In this document: in pieces, positions 1 to 6,158 of the stretch
Numbering within the stretch: the stretch's first letter is position 1
Layout of the letters: every line of letters starts with the position of its first letter
From: Candidatus Woesebacteria bacterium
GTDB lineage: Bacteria; Patescibacteriota; Microgenomatia; UBA8517; UBA10165
DNA: 19,799 bases
Reading direction: 5' to 3'
Assembly: GCA_002686465.1 (NCBI GenBank)
Contig: NZCP01000050.1
Location: 1-19,799, forward strand
The notes under the pieces: model-generated
Told to the model about the DNA's origin: nothing
Seen by the model: the letters and a program-made list of their open reading frames with translations, nothing else
The model's database searches: none
Program-made: the position numbers and the translations under genes

Positions 1-1
1 A

Positions 2-1075
2 ATCCTAGCCATGCAGCACTTCAAAACACTAAAAAGCATCCTGGATCCCTTTGGTATCAACGTAGCGCTGATGACAAGTGCTCAAAAAACCAAAGGTCCG
101 TATAAATCGCCCGATATTTTTGTCGGAACACATTCTTTACTACAAAAGGGTGTTAACTTTAAGAACTTAGCTCTAGTTATCGTAGATGAACAACATAGGT
201 TTGGAGTAGCGCAACGAGCACTTTTGGGTAAAGAACTAACGGGAGGCAAAGCACCGCATATGTTAACAATGACTGCAACGCCAATTCCAAGAACCATTGC
301 TTTAACTATGTATGGAGACCTTGACCTTTCACTACTGGATGAGATGCCGAAAGAAAGGTTGAAGGTCAAGACTTGGGTGGTACCACGCCGTAAGCGAGAA
401 GCAGCTTACAAATGGATTAAAAAACAAGTAAAAAGCACAAGTGAACAAGCATTCATAGTTTGCCCTTTAATAGAAGAGTCGGAAAAAGAGACTATGAAGT
501 CGGTACGAGCAGCAAGCGCAGAGTTTGAAAGGTTGTCAAAGAAAGTCTTCCCAGATCTCAAAATGGGTCTTTTGCATGGAAAAACAAAAGCACAGGAGAA
601 AGAAAAGATCATGCAAGAAATGCGCGGCGGAAAAATAGACATTTTGGTTGCAACCCCAGTTGTTGAGGTCGGTATAGATATCCCAGACGCTACGATAATG
701 ATGATTGAAACGGCAGAAAGGTTTGGTCTTGCACAACTACACCAACTGCGGGGCAGGGTAGGCAGAAGTAACAAACAGTCGTACTGCCTTCTGTTTGCTG
801 AAAATTCTCCACCAAGGGTCTTGACTCGTCTGAGGGCTATGGAGAGGACTATGTCAGGAGCAGAGCTTGCAGAATTAGATCTTCGACTTCGCGGTCCTGG
901 AGAGGTTTATGGTACTATGCAACATGGATTCCCTGAGCTTAACGCGGGTTCCTTTTCCGATACAGCACTTATCAAAAAGGCAAGGGCAGCTGCCGAGGAA
1001 ATGTTTAAAAAATTGGACAAATATCCTAAACTTAAGAAGCGTCTAGAGGAGAAGGAATCCATTGGGCCAAATTAG
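2..1075 (+). CDS. recG: ATP-dependent DNA helicase RecG, C-terminal half (5' end outside window)
   Basis: RecG is a superfamily 2 helicase that remodels stalled replication forks and branched recombination intermediates in the nucleoid. The frame is open to the left edge with no stop before the first visible ATG at 11, so the gene begins upstream; the family is usually about 700 residues and roughly 357 are visible. Numbering from the ATG at 11: motif II DEQH (residues 59-62), motif III TATPIPRT (88-95), GLLHG (186-190), motif V VATPVVEVGID (213-223) and motif VI QLRGRVGRS (245-253). DLRLRGPGE (290-298) matches the translocation region after motif VI in RecG and Mfd. The N-terminal wedge domain and Walker A lie outside the window. 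aroQ follows after 12 bases on the same strand. Confidence 0.96.
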   Translation: MLAMQHFKTLKSILDPFGINVALMTSAQKTKGPYKSPDIFVGTHSLLQKGVNFKNLALVIVDEQHRFGVAQRALLGKELTGGKAPHMLTMTATPIPRTIALTMYGDLDLSLLDEMPKERLKVKTWVVPRRKREAAYKWIKKQVKSTSEQAFIVCPLIEESEKETMKSVRAASAEFERLSKKVFPDLKMGLLHGKTKAQEKEKIMQEMRGGKIDILVATPVVEVGIDIPDATIMMIETAERFGLAQLHQLRGRVGRSNKQSYCLLFAENSPPRVLTRLRAMERTMSGAELAELDLRLRGPGEVYGTMQHGFPELNAGSFSDTALIKKARAAAEEMFKKLDKYPKLKKRLEEKESIGPN

Positions 1076-1087
1076 AAAGATACTAAT

Positions 1088-1348
1088 ATGACCAAGCTAT
1101 CCATTTTAAGAAAATCAATTGATCAAGTCGACAAACAACTAGTTAAATTACTTGCAAGACGGGTACGTCTAGTCAAAGAAGTTGGGAAATACAAAAAAGA
1201 GAATAGAGAAGCAATTCGAGATCCAAAAAGAGAATTGGTAATTATAAAAAACAAGGTGGCAGCAGCAAAAAAACTCGGACTTTCTGCGACATTTGTCAAA
1301 AAGCTCTGGAAACTACTTTTTGAAGAATCTTACAAGATTGAAAAATAA
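1088..1348 (+). CDS. aroQ: Chorismate mutase, AroQ class (single-domain)
   Basis: An 86-residue all-helical AroQ-type chorismate mutase, which converts chorismate to prephenate in the cytoplasm on the route to phenylalanine and tyrosine. The active-site residues of the E. coli P-protein mutase domain line up without gaps at a constant offset of three: R8 (R11), R25 (R28), K36 (K39), D45 (D48), R48 (R51), E49 (E52), and E85 in the Q88 position, as in yeast chorismate mutase. The LRKSIDQVDKQLVKLLARR stretch is typical of helix 1. There is no fused prephenate dehydratase or dehydrogenase. It sits 12 bases behind recG and is probably co-transcribed; no clear Shine-Dalgarno is seen. No other shikimate-pathway gene is in the window. 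Family assignment is strong; in vivo substrate is inferred. Confidence 0.87.
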   Translation: MTKLSILRKSIDQVDKQLVKLLARRVRLVKEVGKYKKENREAIRDPKRELVIIKNKVAAAKKLGLSATFVKKLWKLLFEESYKIEK

Positions 1349-1359
1349 CGAGGGCGAGA

Positions 1360-1557
1360 CTAACCGACAAGATAGCTCTTGAGAGCCTCTGGAACTTTTG
1401 CCTCAATGGTTGTGAAATGCTCTGACATTTCCCCATTTTCGGAAAAGACAGAAAGAATGTGATCTCTATCTATTACCCCAGAGTAATAGCCGCTTCCCAC
1501 GAGCCATAAAGCACTGCTGTTTTTCGTAAAAGGGCTATTTTCTCGTATGGCGGAACC
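1360..1557 (-). other. Coding-like continuation of the 1473-1853 gene in another frame
   Basis: This frame has no stop from 1557 down to a TAG at 1360-1362 and reads like real protein, including ALWLVGSGYYSGVIDRDHI and ending EALKSYLVG. It has no convincing start of its own; a GTG at 1500 is possible but has no ribosome-binding site. Restoring one T to the T5 run at 1520-1524 (one A on the coding strand) would join the upstream frame smoothly, giving LLRKNSSALWLVGSG. That makes it the likely C-terminus of the 1473-1853 gene after a one-base deletion, either real or a sequencing error. Confidence 0.5.
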
Positions 1558-1853
1558 CTATCTGCTCCCAGGTTATCTTTAATGTATTCAAACCTACCCT
1601 CAGCCCTGCCCACATCAAGCAAAGCTCTACGAAGTTCTTTTTGGGCACCAGGAATCCCATCTTTTTGGGCGAAGGCCAACAATTCTTTGCCCTGAATGTA
1701 ATCCCCAAGGATAGCAGCCCATGCACCCGCCTCTTGTCTCCACTGACTACTCTGAGATTGCCTGCCAAAGACTTGTCGTTGTTTCTGTGTCCGCGCTTTG
1801 TAAGCATCTCTTCCGCTTTCTGTAGTTATTGCTTTCGGTGTTTCTGGCGACAT
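1473..1853 (-). CDS. Unrecognised protein, probably cut short by a frameshift
   Basis: I do not recognise this 126-residue protein. It is polar and mostly helical, with a basic, glutamine-rich N-terminal half and an alanine/leucine-rich stretch (GAWAAILGDYIQGKELLAFA), faintly like a helical repeat solenoid. There is no signal peptide or membrane segment. The ATG at 1853 is chosen over an upstream in-frame TTG at 1880 because a good promoter (-35 TTGACA, -10 TAGGAT) lies at 1868-1896 and would exclude the TTG. The visible frame stops at 1473, but a second frame continues coding-like sequence to 1360, so the native product may be about 165 residues. It lies 68 bases downstream of the nucleotidyltransferase on the same strand but seems to have its own promoter. 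Confidence 0.55.
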   Translation of the reverse strand: MSPETPKAITTESGRDAYKARTQKQRQVFGRQSQSSQWRQEAGAWAAILGDYIQGKELLAFAQKDGIPGAQKELRRALLDVGRAEGRFEYIKDNLGADRVPPYEKIALLRKTAVLYGSWEAAITLG

Positions 1854-1867
1854 TATAAGGTAGTAAA

Positions 1868-1896
1868 ATCCTATCAACAAAACCGGTTCGTGTCAA
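1868..1896 (-). promoter_or_regulatory. Sigma70-type promoter of the 1473-1853 gene
   Basis: On the minus strand TTGACA (1891-1896, perfect -35) is followed by a 17-base spacer and TAGGAT (1868-1873, 4 of 6). Transcription would start about 8 bases before the ATG at 1853, giving a nearly leaderless message and excluding the upstream TTG as a start. Confidence 0.6.
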
Positions 1897-1921
1897 CTAT
1901 AAGTTATGTTATCCAGAAGTG

Positions 1922-2626
1922 CTAGGTATTACTAGAGAAGACTTCGCCAACCTCTTTTTCTGCCTCGGCGAGGTCCTTCACAGTATCAACCCCTCGCCAG
2001 TAGTCTTGGCTCTGAAAGACCAAGAAACGATTTTTAGGAAGCTTTGGGAACATTTCGGTCTCATGATCTCCAATATCGGGCAGCATGGGCTCGATTTCCC
2101 TTGAAAATACATAAATACCAGCATTTATCCAGTAGGGGAGCACTGGCTTTTCTCGAAACCCCAAAACTTCTTTCCTTTTGTTAAAATCTACAATCCCATA
2201 AGGACTCTTTAGAGGCACAACCACGATAGAGGCCAAAGCATCCCTTTCTTCGTGCATTTTAATAAATTTAACTAGATCTACATGCCAAAGATTATCACCG
2301 TTTGTAATAAGAACATTTTTCCAATTACCTTCCAGTTGTTTCATTGCCTGCTTAATACCACCTCCACGACCAAGGGGATTTTCTTCTATGGAGAAGCGCG
2401 CTTTTACACCATAACTTTTCCCCGAACCCATATGTTTTTCTAATACTTCTCGTCTGTAGCTGCATGCGAAAACAACTTCTTTGACTCCTGCATCTGTAAA
2501 TTGAGAAAGTTGATAGGAGATAATTGGCTTGCCCGCAACCTCAACCATTGGCTTGGGTTTATCATCTGTGTATGGCCGAAGTCTTTGGCCTTCACCTCCT
2601 GCAAGTATAATAGCGCGATCTATCAT
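1922..2626 (-). CDS. Sugar-1-phosphate nucleotidyltransferase (NTP_transferase family)
   Basis: A 234-residue single-domain enzyme that would couple a nucleoside triphosphate to a sugar-1-phosphate, making an activated sugar for surface glycans. It starts with the nucleotide-binding signature LAGGEGQRLRP (residues 8-18), followed by KPKPMVEVAGKPI with its conserved lysines. A metal-binding NGD lies at 109-111, FREKP at 157-161, INAGIYVF at 167-174 and YWRGVDTVKDL at 209-219, the order seen in mannose-1-phosphate guanylyltransferases, MurNAc-1-phosphate uridylyltransferase (MurU) and heptose-1-phosphate guanylyltransferases. There is no C-terminal left-handed beta-helix, so it is not a GlmU/GlgC-length enzyme. 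The sequence does not settle which sugar or nucleotide is used. Transcription is divergent from rpmF through overlapping promoters. Confidence 0.88.
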   Translation of the reverse strand: MIDRAIILAGGEGQRLRPYTDDKPKPMVEVAGKPIISYQLSQFTDAGVKEVVFACSYRREVLEKHMGSGKSYGVKARFSIEENPLGRGGGIKQAMKQLEGNWKNVLITNGDNLWHVDLVKFIKMHEERDALASIVVVPLKSPYGIVDFNKRKEVLGFREKPVLPYWINAGIYVFSREIEPMLPDIGDHETEMFPKLPKNRFLVFQSQDYWRGVDTVKDLAEAEKEVGEVFSSNT

Positions 2627-2640
2627 ATACCTAGATCATC

Positions 2641-2670
2641 ATTTTACACGATACTTGTGAATCCTGCCAA
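2641..2670 (-). promoter_or_regulatory. Promoter of the nucleotidyltransferase gene
   Basis: Minus-strand TTGGCA (2665-2670), 18-base spacer, TAAAAT (2641-2646). The ATG at 2626 is 14 bases past the -10, so the 5' leader would be about 7 bases. It overlaps the predicted rpmF promoter on the opposite strand. Confidence 0.5.
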
Positions 2671-2684
2671 GCTTGTGCTAAACT
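2655..2684 (+). promoter_or_regulatory. Promoter of the rpmF-nusB-rnc run
   Basis: Plus-strand TTGTGA (2655-2660), 18-base spacer, TAAACT (2679-2684). The rpmF ATG at 2695 lies 10 bases past the -10, so the message would be almost leaderless. The same -10 hexamer precedes the major pilin gene. Hexamer matches are moderate (4 of 6 each). Confidence 0.45.
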
Positions 2685-2694
2685 CAGAATCGAA

Positions 2695-2856
2695 ATGGCT
2701 CCACTACCGAAGAGAAGACATACGAAATCTAGAACAGGGAAGAGGAGAGGTGCAAAGAAATTGACCCTTCCAAACCTTTCCTATTGTCCTCAATGTAAAA
2801 AACCAAAACTTCCTCATATTCTTTGTCCCCACTGCGGGTATCACCACCGAAAATAG
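2695..2856 (+). CDS. rpmF: 50S ribosomal protein L32
   Basis: A 53-residue protein matching bacterial L32, a component of the large ribosomal subunit. The N-terminus has the family hallmark PKRRHTKSRTGKRRGAKKL (residues 5-23), then LPNLSYCPQC and LPHILCPHCGYHHRK. C31/C34 and C45/C48 form a zinc ribbon (C+ type L32), so the protein is expected to bind zinc. Length is normal for the family. The ATG at 2695 is the only sensible start. It heads a housekeeping run, with nusB 19 bases downstream. Confidence 0.95.
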   Translation: MAPLPKRRHTKSRTGKRRGAKKLTLPNLSYCPQCKKPKLPHILCPHCGYHHRK

Positions 2857-2875
2857 TAATCACCGTTCTATAATA

Positions 2876-3244
2876 ATGAAGGTAAAAAGGGACCCCCGCC
2901 ACGAAAAAAGAAAAAAGATTGTCCAAGACCTTTTTGCCGCTAGTCTTAATAAAACCCAACAACTAACGGGAAAAACTAAAAAAGTTTGGGAAAAGAGGGG
3001 TAAAATTGATCCTTTAATAAAACAAACCGCTCCTGAGTGGCCCCTCGAGAATCTGAACAAATCGGACTTAGCAATTTTACGCCTGGCGGTCTTTGAGCTA
3101 TCTCTAGAGAGGAAAGAGCCAGTCAAGGTTGTGATCGATGAAGCAATTGAACTTGCAAAGGAGCTAGGAAGCGAAAGCTCTCCTTCCTTTGTTAATGGTG
3201 TTTTGGGTACAATAGTTAAAGATCAGCGTCTCGAAAAGGAGTAA
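2876..3244 (+). CDS. nusB: Transcription antitermination factor NusB
   Basis: NusB binds boxA RNA with NusE (S10) to support antitermination, chiefly on rRNA operons. The 122-residue product has the family's C-terminal block PVKVVIDEAIELAKELG followed by SPSFVNGVLGTI (within residues about 81-113), the most diagnostic part of NusB. The central NKSDLAILRLAVFEL matches the conserved helix before it. The N-terminus is basic and slightly short, as in many reduced genomes. The ATG at 2876 follows rpmF by 19 bases and has no Shine-Dalgarno. It is probably co-transcribed with rpmF and the downstream carrier-like gene, whose start is 4 bases past this stop. Confidence 0.92.
   Translation: MKVKRDPRHEKRKKIVQDLFAASLNKTQQLTGKTKKVWEKRGKIDPLIKQTAPEWPLENLNKSDLAILRLAVFELSLERKEPVKVVIDEAIELAKELGSESSPSFVNGVLGTIVKDQRLEKE
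3236..3241 (+). promoter_or_regulatory. Shine-Dalgarno of the carrier-like gene
   Basis: AAGGAG seven bases before the ATG at 3249, overlapping the end of nusB. It shows that canonical anti-SD pairing is used for internal genes here. Confidence 0.65.
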
Positions 3245-3248
3245 ATAT

Positions 3249-3485
3249 ATGCGTGAGCGTGTCAAAAATATAATTGCCCAAACATTAGGGCTTGAAGCAA
3301 CAGACATTGAAGAAGAAAGTACTCTCAAAACTGATTTAGGTATGGAGATCTCACAACTAGGTGAGCTACTTGAGAACATAAGCCAGAGGATGCAAGTAGA
3401 AATCCCACCAGAAGAGACTAAAGAGATCGAGACAGTCGGAGAATTTATCGATCTTGTAGAACAATACACTAAAGATGAAATCTAA
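3249..3485 (+). CDS. Acyl-carrier-protein-like protein without the phosphopantetheine serine
   Basis: The 78 residues align without gaps to E. coli AcpP from VKNIIAQTLGL through TDLG to VEIPPEE and TVGEFIDLV, so the four-helix carrier fold is very likely. The modification motif is broken: AcpP has DLGADSL with Ser36 carrying 4'-phosphopantetheine, while this protein has DLGMEIS, placing Ile34 at the serine position and a serine one residue later. Unless Ser35 can substitute, the protein cannot be a normal holo-ACP. Its position directly before rnc preserves the acpP-rnc linkage common in bacteria, and it overlaps rnc by 11 bases. It has a good Shine-Dalgarno, so it seems expressed. A structural or protein-interaction role is an inference. 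Confidence 0.8.
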   Translation: MRERVKNIIAQTLGLEATDIEEESTLKTDLGMEISQLGELLENISQRMQVEIPPEETKEIETVGEFIDLVEQYTKDEI

Positions 3486-4164
3486 ACTTGGAATCGAGGA
3501 ACGAATTGGCCTAACTTTTAAAGATAAGCGCCTGCTCCAAAAATCCCTAACCCACCGATCTTATCTAAATGAGAGAGGAAAGGCTCTCGGATCAAACGAA
3601 CGCTTAGAGTTTCTCGGAGATGCTATTTTAGAATTTGTAGTGTCAGAACATATCTTTCAAAGATTCCCAGATCAAGAAGAAGGATACTTGACCGCAGTTC
3701 GATCAAAGTTGGTTAATACAATATCTCTTGCTGCGACTGCACGGGAACTTAGGATCGGGGGAGAAATATACATGTCGCGTGGCGAGGAGAGCGGTGGAGG
3801 AAAGGATAGATCGGGGTTACTCGCTGATACAGTTGAGGCCTTAATAGGAGCAATCTTTATAGACCAAGGAATAGAAAAAGTTAAAGAATTTATAACCCGA
3901 TTTATCATTGTCAAGATTCCAGAGGTGACTAAAAACCCTCTAAAGGATCCCAAAAGTAGATTGCAAGAACTTGCGCAAGCAGCAGGATTTAGATCTCCTT
4001 CCTACCGCACCCTCTCACAGAAAGGACCGGACCATGAAAGAAACTTTACAATAGAAGTTTGGATCAAAAACAAGGTATATGGACAAGGTTCCGGCCTAAG
4101 CAAGCAGATTGCCCAGCAAAAAGCAGCAGAAGAAGCACTAAAAGAGTGGAATAAAGGGACGTAA
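3475..4164 (+). CDS. rnc: Ribonuclease III
   Basis: RNase III cleaves double-stranded RNA in rRNA precursor processing and mRNA decay. The 229-residue product carries the signature NERLEFLGDAIL (41-52). The four metal-binding catalytic residues are present with canonical spacing: E45, D49, D118 and E121 (E. coli E41, D45, D114, E117). A double-stranded RNA-binding domain follows at about 157-226, with DPKSRLQELAQ and a C-terminal QKAAEEAL helix. Length is normal. The ATG at 3475 lies inside the end of the carrier-like gene (11-base overlap), suggesting translational coupling. A 22-bp palindrome begins two bases after its stop codon. Confidence 0.96.
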   Translation: MKSKLGIEERIGLTFKDKRLLQKSLTHRSYLNERGKALGSNERLEFLGDAILEFVVSEHIFQRFPDQEEGYLTAVRSKLVNTISLAATARELRIGGEIYMSRGEESGGGKDRSGLLADTVEALIGAIFIDQGIEKVKEFITRFIIVKIPEVTKNPLKDPKSRLQELAQAAGFRSPSYRTLSQKGPDHERNFTIEVWIKNKVYGQGSGLSKQIAQQKAAEEALKEWNKGT

Positions 4165-4165
4165 G

Positions 4166-4187
4166 TACGAACGTATATACGTTCGTA
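4166..4187. promoter_or_regulatory. 22-bp perfect palindrome, probable operator of the AbrB-like gene
   Basis: The half-site TACGAACGTAT is followed immediately by its exact reverse complement, and a further TACGAA half-site lies at 4190-4195. The repeat fills the gap between the rnc stop (4164) and the ATG at 4201. There is no T-tract, so it is not a classical terminator. Its position before a dimeric DNA-binding protein gene suggests autoregulation; an RNA hairpin cut by RNase III is an alternative. Confidence 0.6.
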
Positions 4188-4200
4188 TGTACGAATTAAA

Positions 4201-4398
4201 ATGGCAAAAAGATTTACCAGAAAGCTACAAAGAACCAGCACGCATAGCTATATTCTTAATATTCCAAAAGAATTAGTAGATCAATTCGGCTGGCGTGAAC
4301 GACAAAAAATAGAAATCATCTTCGGCGGCCGAAAACATGATCTTCTGATACGCGACTGGGTTCCTAGAAAAAAGGTCTCTAAAAAAGCCAATCCTTGA
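4201..4398 (+). CDS. AbrB/SpoVT/MazE-like small DNA-binding protein
   Basis: A 65-residue basic protein whose core HSYILNIPKELVDQFGW, RERQKIEIIF and DLLIRDW matches the swapped-hairpin AbrB fold: a beta strand ending in xIPKxLV, a short helix with GW, and a strand with a hydrophobic pattern. Such proteins act as dimers that bind DNA as transition-state regulators or as antitoxins of toxin-antitoxin pairs. No toxin gene is adjacent: rnc lies upstream and rpsP downstream, so a stand-alone regulator is more likely. The N-terminal MAKRFTRKLQR and C-terminal RKKVSKKANP tails are strongly basic. The ATG at 4201 follows a 22-bp palindrome, its probable operator. No Shine-Dalgarno is visible. Confidence 0.75.
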   Translation: MAKRFTRKLQRTSTHSYILNIPKELVDQFGWRERQKIEIIFGGRKHDLLIRDWVPRKKVSKKANP

Positions 4399-4435
4399 CC
4401 TGGTTGACCAGAGGGGTGAATAGAATCTATTTAAT

Positions 4436-4465
4436 TTGATACCTACGCACGGTTCATGGTACAAT
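4436..4465 (+). promoter_or_regulatory. Promoter of rpsP-khpA
   Basis: TTGATA (4436-4441), 18-base spacer, TACAAT (4460-4465); 5 of 6 matches in each hexamer. The rpsP ATG at 4476 is 10 bases past the -10, predicting a leader of about 3-4 bases. A weaker possible promoter, TTGACC at 4404-4409 with TATTTA at 4428-4433, lies just upstream. Confidence 0.6.
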
Positions 4466-4475
4466 TTGTGCATAA

Positions 4476-4706
4476 ATGCTGAAAATTCGACTTTCTAGGA
4501 CTGGAAAGAAACACGAACCACATTATCGAATTGTGGTCGCTGAGGCGCGCTCTAAGCGTGATAGTAAGACTATCGACCAAGTAGGCCATTGGCATCCAAC
4601 TGAGGACAAATTGGTTATTAATAAAAAGGGATATCAAGATTGGGTAGGACGCGGTGCGCAACCCACAGGAGCCGTAAGCAAACTATATAATGCAAGATCT
4701 TCTTAA
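4476..4706 (+). CDS. rpsP: 30S ribosomal protein S16
   Basis: The 76-residue product opens with MLKIRLSRTGKKHEPHYRIV followed by VAEARSKRDSKTIDQVGHWHP, which is the S16 signature. S16 binds 16S rRNA early in assembly of the small subunit body. The later GYQDWVGRGAQPTGAVSKL matches the family helix that recognises rRNA (xxWxxxGAQPTxxVxxLL). Length is near the family's lower end. It has its own predicted near-leaderless promoter. Its last 17 bases overlap khpA, reproducing the common rpsP-khpA pairing. Confidence 0.96.
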   Translation: MLKIRLSRTGKKHEPHYRIVVAEARSKRDSKTIDQVGHWHPTEDKLVINKKGYQDWVGRGAQPTGAVSKLYNARSS

Positions 4707-4923
4707 ACACATAACCCGCGGCATTACCGGTAACTCCAAAATAAAAATAGAGCAAACTAATTCTGGAGACCTGAATATTTATACAATCCATGCCCCAAAA
4801 GAGGTTATGGGGACATTAATTGGAAAAGAGGGTAAGACAATTAGAGCAATCCGCTCGCTTGCAAGAGCCAGAGCTATCGTTGATAAAGAAAGCGTAGCAG
4901 TAAGACTTGAGGAAGTTGACTAG
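4690..4923 (+). CDS. khpA: KH-domain RNA-binding protein KhpA (YlqC family)
   Basis: A 77-residue single KH-domain protein. The KH GxxG loop is in LIGKEGKTIRAIR with G45-K46-E47-G48, followed by the helix and the final strand ESVAVRLEE. KhpA proteins bind RNA, often as a partner of KhpB, and in Gram-positive bacteria influence cell elongation and division. Placement directly after rpsP is the usual arrangement. It overlaps rpsP by 17 bases. Its TAG stop at 4921-4923 shares the sequence CTAG with the stop of the convergent pilO gene, leaving no intergenic DNA and no terminator. Confidence 0.9.
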   Translation: MQDLLKHITRGITGNSKIKIEQTNSGDLNIYTIHAPKEVMGTLIGKEGKTIRAIRSLARARAIVDKESVAVRLEEVD

Positions 4924-5609
4924 AACGAGAATGGATCCGTCCGACCCTCGGGCGGCAATGCTTCAAACCCCTGACTTTGCAAGCGCTTTAGCTTCCCCAG
5001 TCGTTCTAAGGTTTCCTTCTCTGTGGTCTTCAGTGGTTCAATTGGGCTTTCTATGACACCCAGCTTTTCGGGTAAGGGTCCCCAAATCGAAACAATCTTT
5101 AAGTCTGTATTAAAAGCCCCAGAACTACCTGTGATCTTTATATCCTCAACCTTCATTACAGGAGTTGAACTTTGTATATTATCCACAAAAGACAAAATAG
5201 ACTGCAATCCTCCATGAAGAGCCAAATCAATTTCAATCGATTTTGCCCCACCAGTCGCTAGTTCTTTTTTTTCGCTAACGCGAAAGTTTGTTATCTCTAC
5301 GCCACGTTGAGCAGCAAGGTTGCGTACTGTGGAAAGTGCAAACAATGTTGAGTTATCAGCAGGTATCGCAATAGCGGATGTCTGCAAACTCCTTTTTAAG
5401 TCCTCCGCATTCAAAAAGGAGAGCGTGGCACGCTTTGTTTCAAGTAGTTGATTAGTGTCGGAGGTGGTACTAATTTCTGTTCGAACTTCAAAAAATCTTG
5501 TAATCATCATTCTGGTTGCAGTTATAGAAAGCACAACTATTCCCAAGAAAACTAATGCTGGGACTAGAAATAATTTGTATTGAGCCGGTGTAAATTGGAA
5601 AGTTTTCAT
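4920..5609 (-). CDS. pilO: Type IV pilus alignment protein PilO-like
   Basis: A 229-residue bitopic membrane protein: a short cytoplasmic N-terminus, one transmembrane helix at about 12-31, a coiled-coil-like stretch at about 38-70, then an extracytoplasmic ferredoxin-like region (about 85-180) and a proline-rich tail ending in RTDPFSF. PilO pairs with PilN and connects PilM to the pilus machinery. Sequence conservation is low in this family; the assignment rests on topology and on being last in the pilM-pilN-pilO run. It starts at an ATGA overlap with pilN. No pilP or pilQ follows: the gene ends against khpA on the other strand. Confidence 0.8.
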   Translation of the reverse strand: MKTFQFTPAQYKLFLVPALVFLGIVVLSITATRMMITRFFEVRTEISTTSDTNQLLETKRATLSFLNAEDLKRSLQTSAIAIPADNSTLFALSTVRNLAAQRGVEITNFRVSEKKELATGGAKSIEIDLALHGGLQSILSFVDNIQSSTPVMKVEDIKITGSSGAFNTDLKIVSIWGPLPEKLGVIESPIEPLKTTEKETLERLGKLKRLQSQGFEALPPEGRTDPFSF

Positions 5610-6148
5610 TTAATTTCTAAAGACAGAGTATAAACACCTCTGTCGTTCAGTGAGAACGAATTCAAGATTGCTGTTGAGAATTGTTGCTTACTTTTCAGGT
5701 TTGCAAAAAGATTCACTACTGAAGCAGAAGTCGGTGCTCTTACACCCAAAATTACTGGCCCTCCCTCCTTAGTACTAAGATCTCTCAGATTCGCATCTGA
5801 AGGCACAAGCGACAAGGCTTTATCAATATTTTCCGACGGTAAAACAGCCGTTTGTTGGTAAATTGCTTTTGATAACGTTGCTCGATTTCTCACAGACATC
5901 AAAAGACCTTCTCTGCTACGCAAGGTTCCAATATCTTCAACAAGGGAGGACTTTATATTTTGTAGATCTGCCAGCTGGCGGGAGAGAAAGAAAATTCCTA
6001 AAAATAAAATAAGAAGTAAAATTAAATACACACCTAAAATAGCAAAACTTGCCCGCGTTGCAACAGCACCAAAAAAGTGAAGACCTCGAACTTCTCTTAG
6101 CTCAGGTGGCAAAAGGTTGATTTTGGTTTTGGGCAGGTCTTTCTTCAT
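5606..6148 (-). CDS. pilN: Type IV pilus assembly protein PilN-like
   Basis: A 180-residue protein with the short cytoplasmic motif KINLLPPE (residues 9-16), by which PilN docks onto PilM. A transmembrane helix follows at about 33-56, then a coiled coil (about 57-85) and a small extracytoplasmic domain. The ATG at 6148, after a purine-rich AAAAAAAGAGAT, is preferred over an in-frame TTG at 6184 that would extend into pilM; with the TTG the protein would have 192 residues. It ends in an ATGA overlap with pilO. PilN and PilO form the transmembrane heterodimer of the alignment complex. Confidence 0.85.
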   Translation of the reverse strand: MKKDLPKTKINLLPPELREVRGLHFFGAVATRASFAILGVYLILLLILFLGIFFLSRQLADLQNIKSSLVEDIGTLRSREGLLMSVRNRATLSKAIYQQTAVLPSENIDKALSLVPSDANLRDLSTKEGGPVILGVRAPTSASVVNLFANLKSKQQFSTAILNSFSLNDRGVYTLSLEIK

Positions 6149-6158
6149 ATCTCTTTTT

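Noticed and set aside
406..774. 122-codon minus-strand open frame inside recG
   Set aside because: Shadow of a well-conserved helicase region.
4166..4187. Terminator of rnc
   Set aside because: The palindrome is AT-rich, lacks a T-tract and adjoins a regulator start codon, so an operator is more likely.
4395..4412. Rho-independent terminator after the AbrB-like gene (CTGGT-TG-ACCAG)
   Set aside because: The stem is five base pairs with a two-base loop and no T-tract follows; it overlaps a promoter-like TTGACC.
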